From Adiantum capillus-veneris (lineage: Eukaryota; Streptophyta; Polypodiopsida; Polypodiales; Pteridaceae): a stretch of DNA of 60,000 nt. The position numbers and the translations under genes were made by a program. Each line of letters opens with the position of its first letter. The first letter of the stretch is position 1. This document shows, piece after piece, positions 21,350-33,366 of this stretch. The stretch spans positions 28,411,946 through 28,471,945 of the forward strand of contig CM043969.1 of assembly GCA_014529385.2 (NCBI GenBank). Reading direction: 5' to 3'. The notes under the pieces were generated by a model that had not been told where the DNA came from, did not search any database, and saw nothing but the letters and a program-made list of their open reading frames with translations.

Positions 21350-22180
21350 CTTAAGAGAATGAGCTTAAGTTGTGTGTCTTTGACAACCTTACTCTAGGCC
21401 AGGTGAATGGTAGTCTCAGAAGGCTTGTGTCTAGGTGCTCTTGACATCCTCTTGGACAACATGGCTTGAAGAGAGAGGGGTCTGTGTGGAACCAATTGTT
21501 CCTCACTTTGGAGTCTTTATCATCTATGGTGAGGACAAGAGCGTAGTGATCCGAGATGCAGGTGTTATACCTAGGTTTAGCTTTGACTTTGGAGAAGGAT
21601 TTAATGATGGATACATTCAAGTAACACTTGTCCATGCAAGCTTTCCTTGATAGGTCTCCCTTACCATAATTCTGCCAGGTGAATTCTCTTGTAGTCCCAT
21701 CATCCCACAACTAGTGATCATGCTTGAATGACTCTCAAGCCTCCTGTTCGGCCCCCCTAACGGTAATGCCTTTTGCCAAGAATCTATCCTCTAGCGACTT
21801 GATCATATTGAAGTCCTCGATTAAGATCAGGGGTTCGTGAATAACAACAAGATCTTTCCAGATTTTACTATGATCAGCCATGGAGCCTCCTACATAGACT
21901 CCGACCAATCTAGCATTGACTGGATGGGGGATAATAGCATAACACCAGTTATGCCCAACGTGAGGAGCAAGGTTAAAGGACTTGTATTCTTCTACAATAC
22001 TTAAGACATACCCTCCAGAACCATGTGTATGTGAGTCTTGAATCCATAAGTTTTTGCTAGATATAGCCTCCAAAGCAGTGGTAAGATTCTTCCCTGAAGT
22101 CTTAACTTCCTAAAGAATAAGGAATTTTGAGAGATTATTGCGAATCCATGAGGCAATTCTCTTGACTTTGTTGGGGTCTA
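21350..22180 (-). pseudogene. LINE ORF2 endonuclease domain
   Basis: Pieces at 21735-22073 and 21351-21710. Recognisable blocks are LWIQDSHTHGSGGYVLSI, the LILIEDFNMIKSLEDR block (usual GDFN; Gly replaced by Glu), and CISDHYALVLTI, the SDH block that carries the catalytic His. It nicks target DNA in L1 transposition. At least one frameshift separates the two pieces. Confidence 0.82.
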
Positions 22181-22210
22181 AAAGACCCTTTACATTGCAA
22201 GAAAGAACCT

Positions 22211-23640
22211 TCATTTAGTAACTCTTTTGTTTTTGTTGATACTCACATGCCTAGGTGGAGTTTGGGCCACACTAGAATGGTTTCGCTTATTATCTTTGAG
22301 GACATCCATGGGCGAGACAAGGACTATGGCCATCTTAGCAACAAGGGAATTCTCCTTATTGACTTCAAGGAAAGACTGGTTGTTGAGGGAATTGACTTCC
22401 TCCTTAAGCCTAGAGGAAGATGGTTGACCGTGGGCTTGAGTAGGGGGAATGAACTCTCCTGAATCATCCGAATTAGAGTCTAAAGATTCATGAAAACTGG
22501 CCAAGATGGAAAAGCAGTTAAGAGGCCTTGCCTTTGGGATCCTACCTCTTGGCAAGGTTAGGCTTATTAGGAGCATGGTTAGCACGAGTCGTGCTTGGGT
22601 TGAGGGAGATATCAGGCTGAGCAGATTCAGGGCTTCTAGGAGGAGGGTCGACCGTCAGCAGAGCTGATTGGGGGAACTGCAAGAGGAGACAGTAGGCAGG
22701 CTCTCACAAAGTGACCTTTCTTGCCACACAGCAAGCATGTGTCCAGTAGGTATTTGTATTCGATAGATTGGTCGATAATCTCTCCATCATCAATCCTGAT
22801 TTTGATGGAATAAGGAAGTTGGTCAGGGTGGGACATATCCATCTCCACAAGGACCCGAGGATGCCAAGTAGGGTTGTAGAAGTCTTGCCTTGGGCGTCCT
22901 CCCAACACCTTCCCCAGTTGCCCTGCAATCAAGCGGAGGTGGCTGTATAGATGCAAGGGAAGGTTAGTGGACTCCACCTATACTGGGTAGTTCATGATTG
23001 CACAGACCTCCGTGTTGAAAGCTCTATTCCATTCAGATAAACAAAAGGGGGAGTTACAGATGACCCACTGGCCATAACTTAAGGCTTGGAAAGCCATTTC
23101 AGGCTCTTGAAAAACAAACAGAAAGTGATTTTTTGGTAGGCATTGATGGATTCTACCTCGAGACCCCGAGATGTCCATTGTTGTTTCACCTAGGCATACG
23201 TGGCCAGCCAAAAGCCCTACCAAGGCCTTGCTTTCCAACACCCTTTTGACCTTCCTGACTTCAGAAGATGGTAGAAGGATTGAAGGCTTACCTTCTGTAG
23301 CTTGTCTATCGCCAGCAGGCTGAGGATCTCCTTGGTTTGGTCCCCGTTGATTCCTCTGGGAGGAGTTCCAACAATTTCCTAATGTCGTCCTGTTGGGAGG
23401 TGGAGAGGGATAGCGCCATCAGAAGGGGCTTTATCTTGCAAGAGATGGGTGGCGCGCAGGGAGAGCCTGCATGAGTTTCTTTGCGAGCTCTAAGGGGAGA
23501 ACCTTGGCGATCAGCAGGGGTCTGCACTTGACAGTGTTTGAGGAGGGCCGATAGGAGCCAAGTGAGCTGACGGGACGTTCGGGAGCAACAGAGATGTACG
23601 ATGAGGAAGAGCATTCACAACATCCCATGCATTGGAGGAA
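22211..23640 (-). pseudogene. LINE ORF1 (nucleic-acid-binding protein)
   Basis: Several open pieces in one order. The part at 22978-23241 resembles the DUF4283-type fold of plant LINE ORF1 (FLFVFQEPEMAFQAL ... GQWVICNSPFCLSEWN). The next part (22636-22977) contains the zinc knuckle CLLCGKKGHFVRAC, C-x2-C-x4-H-x4-C. The last part (22211-22585) is Ser/Lys-rich. In L1 elements this protein binds the element RNA. Frameshifts near 22600 and 23300 and stops make it a pseudogene. Confidence 0.8.
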
Positions 23641-23740
23641 GATGACGTGTGTGATAGGTACAAAAGAGGTAGCTCGCTAATCCATAGCTAGACCCTTGTT
23701 AAGAAGACCCTTGCTCAGCCATCGAAGTGAGTTTCTACTA

Positions 23741-24059
23741 CTTTATGCCTCTGTCTGATCTCCTCTGTTGTTCGTTCCTCTAAACTTGTCTGCATATCTC
23801 CTTTCATTGCAAGACATGTTTTGGCATGCATAAAAGTCATTGATAGCCGGACGTCAAGCAATGAGGAGGGCCATTGCGGCCCCCTTGCGTGGGAACAACC
23901 CTTCGTCTAATAATAACCACCACATAGCCACCTTGTTGCCAGGGACGGCAATGGAGCTACCATGGGCAGCCAATCACCACTACGGCACCAACAAGCGGCA
24001 ACACCACCACGGCACCAACGAGTGGCAACAATAGTTCCCCAATGTGCACCTACGTGAGG
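23741..24059. other. Stretch without a recognised gene
   Basis: Contains two copies of GGCACCAACRAGYGGCAACA near 23980-24030. Otherwise I see nothing in it. Confidence 0.5.
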
Positions 24060-25242
24060 AGTGTAACATTTAATGGTCTAGTAACTTGTGTGTAGCGGAA
24101 AATAGCATGAACATAGTGAGCATTTCATTATAATAGCTTCCTAATGAGAATAACAAGAGTGCTTGGGTGGAGAGAGCAACAAAAAGTATAACTCCTAGTT
24201 AGATAGCATGAACAATACTTCAAAAGAGAGAGAAATTAAGCAATTGACAACTGTTGAGGACCGGATTTGCATGGAGCCGGTCCCCCCTCCAAAAGGCTTT
24301 GTATTATGGTTTCTCCCATCAAGAGAGACATTTTACAATACAATTCTTTGTGTTCCTTCATTACTAGCTAGTGCAATGAAGATGGAAACTTCATGAACTA
24401 AGAAAAACACTTATCAAACACAACATCAATTCCCTCACGGTCTCAGACCCAAGACCTCACACACCTTCGAAGATGGTGAGAGCTAGCGGGGTATGAGAGT
24501 AGATTGAGAGGAAGAAGGAGTATTCTTACGAGAAAGATGTACATCTCCTCACATAATCACTCATATTAGCATAGCTTAGCTTAGTAATTAGCATGGTAGA
24601 GAAGATGAGCATGCATTGAAGCTTGGCTCTTGGTTGGATTTGCATCACAAAGCCAAGAGTTGTTGGTGTAGGCCTCCCTTCTCACAAGCTTGGAGTAGGT
24701 GGTAAGCTTTCCATTAAAGCTTGAGAAGGAGAGAGAGTCTTCTTTGCTTCACACATGAGATTGAGTGAGTGTGTGTGTGTGTGTGATAATGCCTTGCAAA
24801 AATCAACCCCCTATCTCCCTTGGTCGACCCCCCTTGCTAAATGCTCATGCTACAGCCCTATTGGACCTCCCCAGGCCTAGCCAATGGAAATTAAGCAGGA
24901 TAAGTGATAGCCTTATGACATGTGTCCCCCTTTCCCCTTTTGTGAGAGATTTAGGTAATTATTTAATTCAACTAAACTCTCATTGGACCCCTTTGTCTCC
25001 TGGCCAATAGGAATCAAGCAAGCTCATTGGACCCCTTGGGAGATTATCCAATAGTGCTCTAGAAACATTAATTCTTATTGGTTCTTTTATTAAGTGTTTT
25101 TAAATTAATTAAACTAGATTTACTCGAGATTAATTCTCATTGGTCAACCTCCAAGGCCATCCAATAGGAATTGGGTACACCTTGTGGGCATCTGGGCTAG
25201 GGAGCTGACATGCGTCCCTCATTCTCTTTGTGTAAAGGGAGC

Positions 25243-25307
<65 letters not shown>

Positions 25308-25668
25308 TTTTTCTCTCATCTCCTACTTCTAGGGCTCGCCCCCTCCTATGTAGGGATGGTTGAAGACTTTTGGGACACACACAAAGCATCCAAATTTCCT
25401 AAGCTTTGACCTTTGGACACAACCTTTGAATTTTGGAAGTCTTAATGGGCTTAATCTTAGGGTCTTTTAAGCCCATTGTTGCACATTTCTCTTTTGCAGA
25501 TGACCCCCCCTTTGGATCCCTATTTTCCCTCCTTTGGATCCCTACTCTGGCCGGTGTGCTAGCTTAACCAATATTCTAGCTTTTTCTCCCCTAACACTTC
25601 CCCATATTAAATGATTAGTTTAACATGAGAAAATCATTTAGGAGAATTAGATATTGATTATTATGACA
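24060..25668 (-). repeat. 3' LTR of the minus-strand chromovirus
   Basis: On the minus strand it begins TGTCATAATAATC at 25668, directly after TCAAGAGAGAGGTAA, exactly as in element D at 59334. The far end is only approximate (about 24060). Shared blocks with the D LTR include the reverse complement of ACCGGNTNCANANNATCCGG near 24260 and of GGGAGAATC near 24310. A GT microsatellite at 25241-25305 lies inside. Confidence 0.75.
25241..25305. repeat. (GT)n microsatellite
   Basis: About 32 units inside the minus-strand LTR. Confidence 0.95.
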
Positions 25669-26039
25669 TTACCTCTCTCTTGAAATCATAGTCGTCCTCG
25701 ACTACGGGGTACAAAAGATAAAGCATATTCGTTAGTCCTTTTCCTAGCGGGTAGAGGATCCCTATGTTACCCTACGACATCTTTACAGAATGAATGACTA
25801 GTCCATTTGGCGCTTGAGAGCCAAAGCTGCAGCTGCAAGCATGTCTGCACATTAGTCCTATCAATCTTCCATAGTAGAGTGACAAGCTCTACTTGGTGTT
25901 TGGAGACGTCGTCTCCGCAAACTTGATCTAAGCATGCATATTACTTCATTTTTGTGCACAATAAAGAAAAAGAGAGTCTTATAAGAAAAAAACTTTGTTC
26001 ATTTGCTTACTCTAGGGAATCATTGTTAGCATTGACAAG
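25669..26039 (-). other. 3' untranslated part of the chromovirus
   Basis: Lies between the chromodomain and the LTR. It contains the stretch TAGTCGAGGACGACTATGAT (minus strand), also found before the 3' LTR of element D. No ORF. Confidence 0.7.
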
Positions 26040-27622
26040 GTTTAGGTTATCCTTTAATTGTATTCCTTACATCCATCTACCATCTTCAAAAGGATAATTC
26101 TTAAACTTAATAAGATATCGTCGAATAGTCTTACCACCTCTTAGTACCTTGTCTTCATATCGGAGAATAGACTCAGGATGCAACACCTCTTCTTGGTCCT
26201 CAATCTCCGGTGGGTGTTCAATATTGGTTCTTGAGGTGGCTCTCCTTTGTAAGGCTTTAATAGGCTCACATGGAAAGCATTGTATATGAGCCAATGAATG
26301 GGCAACTTGAGTTGATAGGCCTTCTCATTGATTGGCCTAAGAATCTGGAAGGGACCATAGTATCTTTTTGTTAACTTAGCATAGTACTTTTGGTGTCCCG
26401 TAGGATTCTTGCTCGTGGTGTTCCTTAATCGAGCCTTGGGAAATTTGAGTAAGACCCAATCATTTAGGCTTGGGCTCTTCTGTGCTTGTCAGCAACCAGC
26501 AGCAGCTCTTTTCCTTTGCTGTGAGATAGAGATAGCATCCTTAATCTTTTGGAAAGATTCTTGAAGGTCTCGGCTATACTCATTTGCAGCGAAGATCTTC
26601 CCATGTACCTTAAGTAGCAAGGGACTTTTTAATCTTTCCTCAATTACCTCAAAAGGTGATTTTCCCATGGAAGTATGTACAGTGTTATTGTAGGCATACA
26701 CCACTAAGGGTAAGTACTTCTCCCATTGGGATCTTTGATCTACTTCCGTTACATAGGCTTTTAGTAGATCGAGAATTGTTAGGTTAGCTATTTCACTTTG
26801 GCCATCCGTTTGCAGGTAATAGGCCGAAGAGAAGTTTAGCCTTGTTCCTAAATTCTCAAAGAGACCCTTCCAGAAATTATTGGTCATTTTAGGATCTCTA
26901 TCCGACACTATGGACATTGGCAAGCGATTTGTGAAATGAAGAGGGTTGCCATTTGATGGGCTTTGATAGTCTTTTTAACAAGTATAAAATGATCTTGTTT
27001 ATTGAACCTATCTACTATCATCCATATTCCCGTATTCCCATGGATAGACTTAGGCAATCCAACGATAAAATCCATGGATATGCTCTCCCATGGTGAATTA
27101 GGGATTGGCAAAGATTGAAGCAATCCAGGTTGCTTCTCTCTATCAACCTTCGTCTTTTGGCATACCACACATTTAGAAACATACTCTTGTATGTTTTCTT
27201 TCATGGTAGGCCAATATAAATATCTTCCAATCCCCTTTAGAGTAGACTGAATCCCTCTATGCCCTGCATAAGGAGGAGCATGATATTCATACATCACTTT
27301 CTCACGTAGTGAGCTAGTAACACATAGTCTATTCCGGTAGAGAAGATAACCATCTTGTAAATTAAATGGTTCCTCTTTCTTTCCAAGTTCAAGGTTTGAA
27401 ATCACATCTCTAAAATCGGGATCAATAGCATACTCATCTATCATAGAAGATAGATCATTGTGAGTTGCTATGGAAACCACATTCACTCTCGGCCGTCTTG
27501 AGAGTGCATCGGCTACTTGATTATGCTTTCCAACAACGTGAGCAATATGAAAATGAAATTGCAAAAGGAAATTTGCCCACCTCATTTGTTTGTCAGAGAG
27601 CTTGGTCTACGTCATGAAGTAC
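26040..27622 (-). pseudogene. pol: Chromovirus RNase H end, integrase and chromodomain
   Basis: Minus strand, right to left: RNase H end (KLSDKQMRWANFLLQFHFHIAHVVGKHNQVADALSR), integrase zinc motif (HRGIQSTLKGIGRYLYWPTM ... CVVCQKTK), core Asp (SMDFIVGL), second Asp (VSDRDPKM), Glu region (TDGQSEIANLTI), C-terminal region, and a chromodomain near 26067-26190 (ESILRYEDK ... RRYLIKFKNYPFEDGRWM), which targets such elements to chromatin. Frameshifts occur near 26300-26490 and 26915. The frame continues across the inserted element at 27627-28964. Confidence 0.9.
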
Positions 27623-28968
27623 TTAACACTAGAATGGTAACAGGACACTTTTATGTCCTTGGACACTTTTGTGTCCTGTTAAGTGACCATTTTGCTTGAA
27701 TTATTTGAAGAGTATGAAAATGAATTTCTAGGTGCTATATATCCACAAAGTTGTCTTATGAGCTGAAAAAAAATTAGCATTTCTTTTGGAGTATCGATCT
27801 CACTATTAACCTTACTCTTGCACAACATTTTTGAACCTAAACTGTGTGAAAAAACGGGTCCTGTTTTTGGCTTTTTTTCAATTGTTGGCAACTATACCAC
27901 TCTAAACGTCATGTTTGTGAGGTTTAGATGGCTAGAGGTTAGGCCTTCATAGTTCTCAACATGTTGTGATGCTTGTAGGGAGAGCTAAGTGTTAAAATTG
28001 AAAGTTATGACCAATTTACAAGAATTGTATAATCCTGTTTTTTGGCCAAAATTAGCACTTTTATGATTTTTTGGTGGCTTTCTTGATATCCAAATTCAAT
28101 TTTGATTGTGTAAGTGTAATTTATAACATAAAGCTAATCTTCCTTGAGTTTTGGGGGACCTAATATGCTATATAGCATAGTATATGATGATGGTTGAGTT
28201 TTTTGATTGCTGAAGAATACGATACATTTTAGAGTAGCAAGTATAACTTTCTCAATATTTCTAGTTTCTTAGGCCAATTGTGTGTATTTTGTAGGTAGTA
28301 ACCATATCTAGTCATAGACTACAAACTTGGCTAGATATTGAGTAGTTTCTATGGGTTTCTAGAGGTCATAATGCTAAACCCAATTTTTTCATGTTTGCTG
28401 TATTTAGCACTTTATCATTGCCCCCAAGGTTCCAATTTTAAGAGATCCATTATCCTTTTGACATGCTCCATGGATCCTTTTGAGTCCAAAGGCCCAAAGG
28501 TAACTAAGAAAACATGTATATAGTATCTGTATTGAGGGTGACTATAGAAACTTTGATGATAGGTCCGCAGAATGGCAAAAATGTAACCTTTTTGTACCTA
28601 TTGTTTTTGCCCAAAAAAACATTAGTGAGGTAAAAGAAACCATATGTTTTGGTCACCAACCCATTGAAGTTAACGGGGCATTTTATCTCATGTCCTACAA
28701 AAATCCCCACTCTTATTTATATGCAGTCAACCGTAAGAAATTGCTGTTTTGGGCAAAATGCACTGGTCCATCAACTTTGGAGACTTGTAGTGACCAAGGG
28801 ATGAGAAAAATTACAAGTTTCTCATTTTTTCCATATGTAGTAGTTATTGAACTATAAGCTCATGAAAGGATTTTTCAAAATGAGTGAATCTACTATGGTT
28901 TTGGAAATTTTTCCCAAAACCCTGAAAGGACACTTTTATGTCCTGTTAGGTTACCATTATAGTGTTAA
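27623..28968. mobile_element. 1.34-kb non-autonomous DNA transposon with TTAA duplication (piggyBac-type)
   Basis: The element is 27627-28964, flanked by TTAA at 27623-27626 and 28965-28968. Terminal inverted repeats read CACTAGAATGGTAAC on the left and, inverted, CACTATAATGGTAAC on the right. GGACACTTTTATGTCC-like hairpin motifs occur twice at the left end and once at the right. Removing the element plus one TTAA rejoins the chromovirus RNase H frame exactly (DHQSL | KYFMT). No transposase ORF is present. TTAA duplications are the hallmark of the piggyBac superfamily. The CACTA-like first bases do not make it a CACTA element, which would need a 3-bp duplication. Confidence 0.85.
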
Positions 28969-30080
28969 GACTTTGGTGATCCGTTCACAGAATGAGAGTT
29001 CCCAATAAATAGTGCTTCCATGAGTCTAAGGCATGTAGAACTGTGACGAGTTCCTTTTCATATATGCCTAGAGCTTGCTCAGTAGGTTCAAGCCTTTGAC
29101 TTAATTTCATAGCCTATGGTGTGCCCTTCTTGAAGTAAAAGAGCTCCAAGGCAATCACCACAAGCATCACATTGGACCTCAAATGGCTTTGAGAGATCCG
29201 GTAGTGTAAGCACAGGTTGAGAGATAAGCTTTTTGAAAGCATTGTTCTCCTTGGCAGACCATGTGTACCTAACATTTTTCTTTGTTAGGTCATGTAATGG
29301 TCGTGCTATTAGTGAGAATGTTTCTATGAAGAGTCTATAATATGGGCACATACCTATAAAGCTCCTTAATGCATGAAGATTCCTTGGTTTAGGCCATCCT
29401 TTTATTACCTCTAACTTTGATGGATCCATTTGGATGCCATCTTGAGAGATAATGTGACCTAAATACTGAATCTCTTGTAAGAAAAATTCACTTTTCTTTC
29501 GATTAACATAAAGTTTATTCTCTCTTAGTACTTGAAATATTACCTGGAGGTGTTGCTTGTGTTCGTCTAATGAATTAGAGTAGATGATGATATTATCAAA
29601 GAACACTCTAATAAAGGTTCGGTGAGTCCTGAATCAAGCGAAGGTTGAATGTGGCTGGATGCAAGGTCAAGCCAAAAGTGACAAGGTATTCGTAGGTCGT
29701 ATGCGAATGGGTGGTACATTGTCTTGAACTATCCTTATTTGATGATAGCCACTTTTTAGGTCAATCCTACTGAAGTAGGTGGATCCTTGTAGCTTATCAA
29801 ATACGTCTTCTACCCGTGGAACGGGAAACCTATTTTTGATAGTGATCCTATTTAGTGCTCTATAGTTGACACACATACGATATGTGCCGTCTTTCTTTTG
29901 CAGTAGTAGCACATGAGAACAAAATGAGATGAGCTAGGCCTAACCATGCCCTTCTCAACTAGCTCATGCACTTGCTCCATAATCTCCTCTTGTTGAGCTT
30001 GAGAAACTCTATAAGGAGGTTTGTTAGGCGGTGAACTTCCTGGAAGAATTTCAATTGCATGGTCATCATCTAAGTTGCAT
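28969..30080 (-). pseudogene. pol: Chromovirus reverse transcriptase and start of RNase H
   Basis: Minus strand: HAIEILPGSSPPNKPPYRVS (30010-30075), the RT palm blocks [20 protein letters not shown] and [15 protein letters not shown] (29667-29912), the active-site box degraded to FFDNI (usual YLDDI) near 29600, YLGHIISQDGIQMDPSKLEVI, and the RNase H Asp block FEVQCDACGDCLGALLLQEG (29160). There is a frameshift near 29640, and stops in the segment joining the inserted element. The 5' part (gag, protease) is missing; the frame ends at the hAT junction at 30080. Confidence 0.9.
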
Positions 30081-30300
30081 TGTACGTATAATACACCTTA
30101 AACGGGCGTATTATACGACACCCATTTTTATTCGACCGTATTATAAGGTGCCACATCAGCAAAAACACCGTATCGTATAATTTCTCAGCAATTCGATCGA
30201 AATATTATTACGATCAAAATATTAGTTCGATCGAAATCATACTTCGATCGAAATATTAATTAGATCGAAATAAATTTGTTTATATACGCTGAAACGGAAT
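30081..30300 (+). promoter_or_regulatory. Subterminal repeat cluster of the hAT element
   Basis: Two motif families. GTATTATACG-like sites in both orientations occur at about 30083, 30108, 30129 and 30170. TTCGATCGAAATAT-like sites occur five times between 30190 and 30270. Such clusters usually bind transposase. This is an inference from position and repetition. Confidence 0.6.
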
Positions 30301-30345
30301 GTTTTGCTCATTCCATTGATCTCTCTTCCCTCATCTCACCTATAG

Positions 30346-31136
30346 GTGAGCCTTACAAAACAAAGAAAAATCTAAAAATGTTAGTTTAAATATGCATATT
30401 TTTTCTAGTGAAAATTTAGAGCTTGTATATATTTATTTTTATAGGCTTTGGAGTTTTGAGTTACCTGCTTTGTGTGAAGTATATCTTACACTGAGAGGTA
30501 AGTTAAGTAAGATAGTTAATGATTACTTGCCTTGTGTAGAGGAAACTCACACTTGGAGGTGATTCAAGGTAGTTAAAGTTAGTGCTTATTTGCTTTGTGT
30601 TGAACTATGTTCACATCTAAAATTAACTTTAGTTAAATAGTTAAATAGTTAAAATTAAAAGTTACTTGTTGTGTGTTGAACTATGTTCACACCTGGAAGT
30701 AACTTACGTTAGATTTATCTAATGATTGAATGTCATGTGTAAAGTAATACTCACACTACAAACAATTTAGGTAGATTAAATAATAACCTCTCTCTTTGTG
30801 TAGAGGTATTCTCACACTTAGAAGAGATTTACAGAGTAGTGAATTTTGATTGCTTGCCACGTGTAGAGTTACACTCACACTTGGAGGCAATTTAGATAGG
30901 TCTTTTAAAGATATCTTGCTTTGTGTAGAGTTTACTCACACTTGGAAGTTATTGAGATAGATTAAACGATTTATTTATCATGATTCATGTGTAAAGTGAA
31001 AGCTCACACTTAAAAAATTATTTTTGGTATTTATAATTTAAAGAAGTTGAAAACGTTGATGAATAGAGTAATGTAAATGGTATTAAAGTTTGATTTTAGA
31101 TGTGCGTTTAGTAACTAGTTCTGTTTGAGTTTGCAG
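30346..31136 (+). other. Probable 5'-leader intron of the hAT transposase gene
   Basis: Donor-like ATAG|GTGAGC at 30346 and acceptor-like TTTGCAG at 31130-31136, twelve bases before the ATG at 31148. Most of the interval is the hairpin repeat array. The splice sites are inferred from consensus only. Confidence 0.5.
30467..31020 (+). repeat. Nine-unit array of about 63-bp hairpin repeats
   Basis: Units start near 30467, 30529, 30592, 30668, 30732, 30793, 30856, 30918 and 30984. The core is TTGTGTAGAG-N4-CTCACACTTGGAAG, then an AT-rich spacer with ATTTAG/TAG/TTAAA. GTGT-A-GAG can pair with CTC-ACAC in each unit. The units are diverged, and their spacing is regular at 61-66 bp except for one of 76. 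Confidence 0.88.
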
Positions 31137-31147
31137 ATCTGAAGAAG

Positions 31148-33292
31148 ATGGTGAAAGGATACAAGTGGAACTACGTAGATGAATTGGTCAGTGGGAAGAA
31201 TACATCAAAGCTGAGGTGTAAGACCCGTGGCCATAATTTTAGTGGAAATGCTCACAGGATAAAAGAACATGCTTTCAAAATCCCTGGAAACATGTTAGCT
31301 TGCAAATACCCCCCAAGAGGTATTGCTGAAAAAATTTCCCGAGTAGGTGCTCAAGGCAAAGAGAATTCTTGAGGGCAAAAAAAAAGGAGGTCCCAAAGTG
31401 ATGGCTCCATCTATGCCTAGGGACATCGAGATGACGCTCGAGAATGATCAAAACCCTCACTCGACCCCTACTACAGGTGAAGGAACAAGTCAAGGAGGGT
31501 GCCATTCATCCTTTTCTGGGAAGCTCTAATCCTACCGGAAGCTCAACTGTTAACATAAGCCGAAGTGAAGCATGGGCTGGAGGAGAATTTGCACCAAGTG
31601 ATCCTACTTTGCAACAAGCATTTGGGTAACAATGGCTCCTTGAACTCCATCTTAAGTGGACTCAAGCATTTGTTGCATGTGGAATTCCTTTTAATGTCAT
31701 TCGAAATCCTATCTTCAAAGATGCTTTAATGAGCACGACGAAGAAGGGTTTTGCGGTTCCTGATTATAATAAGATGCATACAAAATATTTAGATAAAGTA
31801 AAAACAACATCAGAGAATATTTTACAGCACACAACTCTTGATTTTGTGCCGGCGTATGGATGCACAATTGCTCTAGATGGTTGGACAAATTGCCAGAAGA
31901 AACCATTGATTAATGTGATGTTGATTTGTCCAAGAGGTGCCATCTTTCTTGAAGCGATCGATACATCCTTGAAAGAAAAAACTAGTGGATATCTTGTTGG
32001 TGTTTATGAACGTTCAATTAGAAGAGCAGGGGGACCTAAATATATGACAATCATTGTCACAGATAGTGCATCTAACTACAAAGCAACTGGAAAAGAAATT
32101 GAAGCAAAGTATCTAGAGATTACATGGGTTCCATGTGCTGCTCACACTTTGAATTTGTTCTTAAAGGACTTTGGAAAAGTTCCTTCTATTAAGAAAACTC
32201 TTCTAGATGCAAACCACTTGGTGAAGTTTATAAGAGAGCATTCATTTTCTTACGATTTGTTTAGAACAAAGTCGCCAACAAAAACTTTACAGATTTTTTG
32301 TGTGACCCGCTTTGCGACAGCATTTTACGTTCTCTCCACACTGCAGCAGGTAAAAGTAGCCCTTGTTGAAACAGTGGGTGGCAGATAGAAGATGGGACAT
32401 TTGGTTTGATAAATATCCCAAGTATGAACCTGCTGCTTCCAAATGCTATGAGCTTGTAAAATCTCCTGTTTTTTGGAGAAATATAGACAAAATAGTTACT
32501 GTCACAGAACCTTTCACTCATCTGATACGATTAGTGGACAAAGAAGCCTCTATCTTTGGACGGGTTTACTGGTACATGCATAAAGACACTCGCGAGTTAA
32601 AAGATAGTACATCTTATGCAGGAAAAGAGAAAGCCATGATGATGACATTTGTCAAAAGACGATGGAAGCAGTTGCATAATCCTTTACATGGAACAGGTTT
32701 TGTCTTGGATCCCAAGTTCCAGATGCATGAGCAATCTTCAAACAATGAAGTGATCAGTAATTTCAAGAAAGTGTGTGCTCAACTATTAGGCAATGTGGAT
32801 GGACAGGTGGCATACACACAGAAGACATCATACACTAGTAGAGAGGGAACATTTGGGGATCCTTGGCATATAGATGCTATCAAGACAACGAGCGCACCAG
32901 TTTGGTGGAAAGAGTACGGTGGAGAAAAAGTGGAACTTCAACATGTGGCTGTGAGAGTATTGTCTGTTGCCGCCTCAAGTGGTAGCTGTGAAAGAAACTG
33001 GTCTTCATTCGCTTTCATGCATACTAAAAAATGAAATCGATTAAGTCCTAAACGAGTTGTAAACTTGGTGTATGTCTTTTGTAACATGCGACTTATGCAT
33101 AAGCCTGCGAAGTTAGCCACACATGCCACACAAGAAAGCTTTGGGCACTTCCAAACACACGAAGCAATTGCAAATGAGCTCAACTCTGATGATGAAATGG
33201 AATGGAACCCGGAAGATATTGATCCGGAATGTTCAGATGTCAAAGAAATTGATGACATGGTGCCTGTGATTGAGGGGACGGATGAGCTGTAA
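31148..33292 (+). pseudogene. hAT transposase (BED finger, DUF659, hAT dimerisation)
   Basis: Starts MVKGYKWNYVDELVSG at 31148. The BED finger has Cys-Lys-Thr-Arg where C-x2-C is expected, so one zinc ligand is lost; the His pair (HRIKEH) remains. DUF659-like catalytic core: CTIALDGWTN (first Asp), IIVTDSASNYKATGK (second Asp), VPCAAHTLNLFLKDF. The C-terminal dimerisation domain contains SSGSCERNWSS (catalytic Glu) and RVVNLVYVFCNMRL. Breaks: frameshifts near 31350 and 31500, TAA at 31627, a frameshift near 32370 and TGA at 33032. Ends at TAA 33290. The enzyme would cut and paste the element; this copy cannot encode it. Confidence 0.9.
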
Positions 33293-33366
33293 AGTTTGTA
33301 CTATATTCTCAATAAATTTTGCAATGCTAAAATTATGTGGATTTTAGCTTTACAATCCATACCACA

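Larger units (their letters stand above)
18400..23740 (-). mobile_element. Degenerate L1-type LINE (minus strand)
   Basis: Reading right to left it has ORF1 with a CCHC knuckle, an apurinic-type endonuclease, a reverse transcriptase and a C-terminal zinc-binding region, the plant L1 order. Frames are broken many times. No poly(A) tail or target duplication could be fixed. The 3' side meets a GA/CA microsatellite at 18380. Confidence 0.85.

Noticed and set aside
24060-25668. Host gene between the LINE and the chromovirus
   Set aside because: The stretch aligns with the LTR of element D in inverted orientation.
27627-28964. CACTA transposon, from the CACTA first bases
   Set aside because: The duplication is TTAA, not three bases, and no CACTA subterminal repeats are present.
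30467-31020. Regular repeats with hairpins, resembling a CRISPR array
   Set aside because: Units are diverged over their whole length with no identical repeats or unique spacers, and the setting is a plant hAT element.
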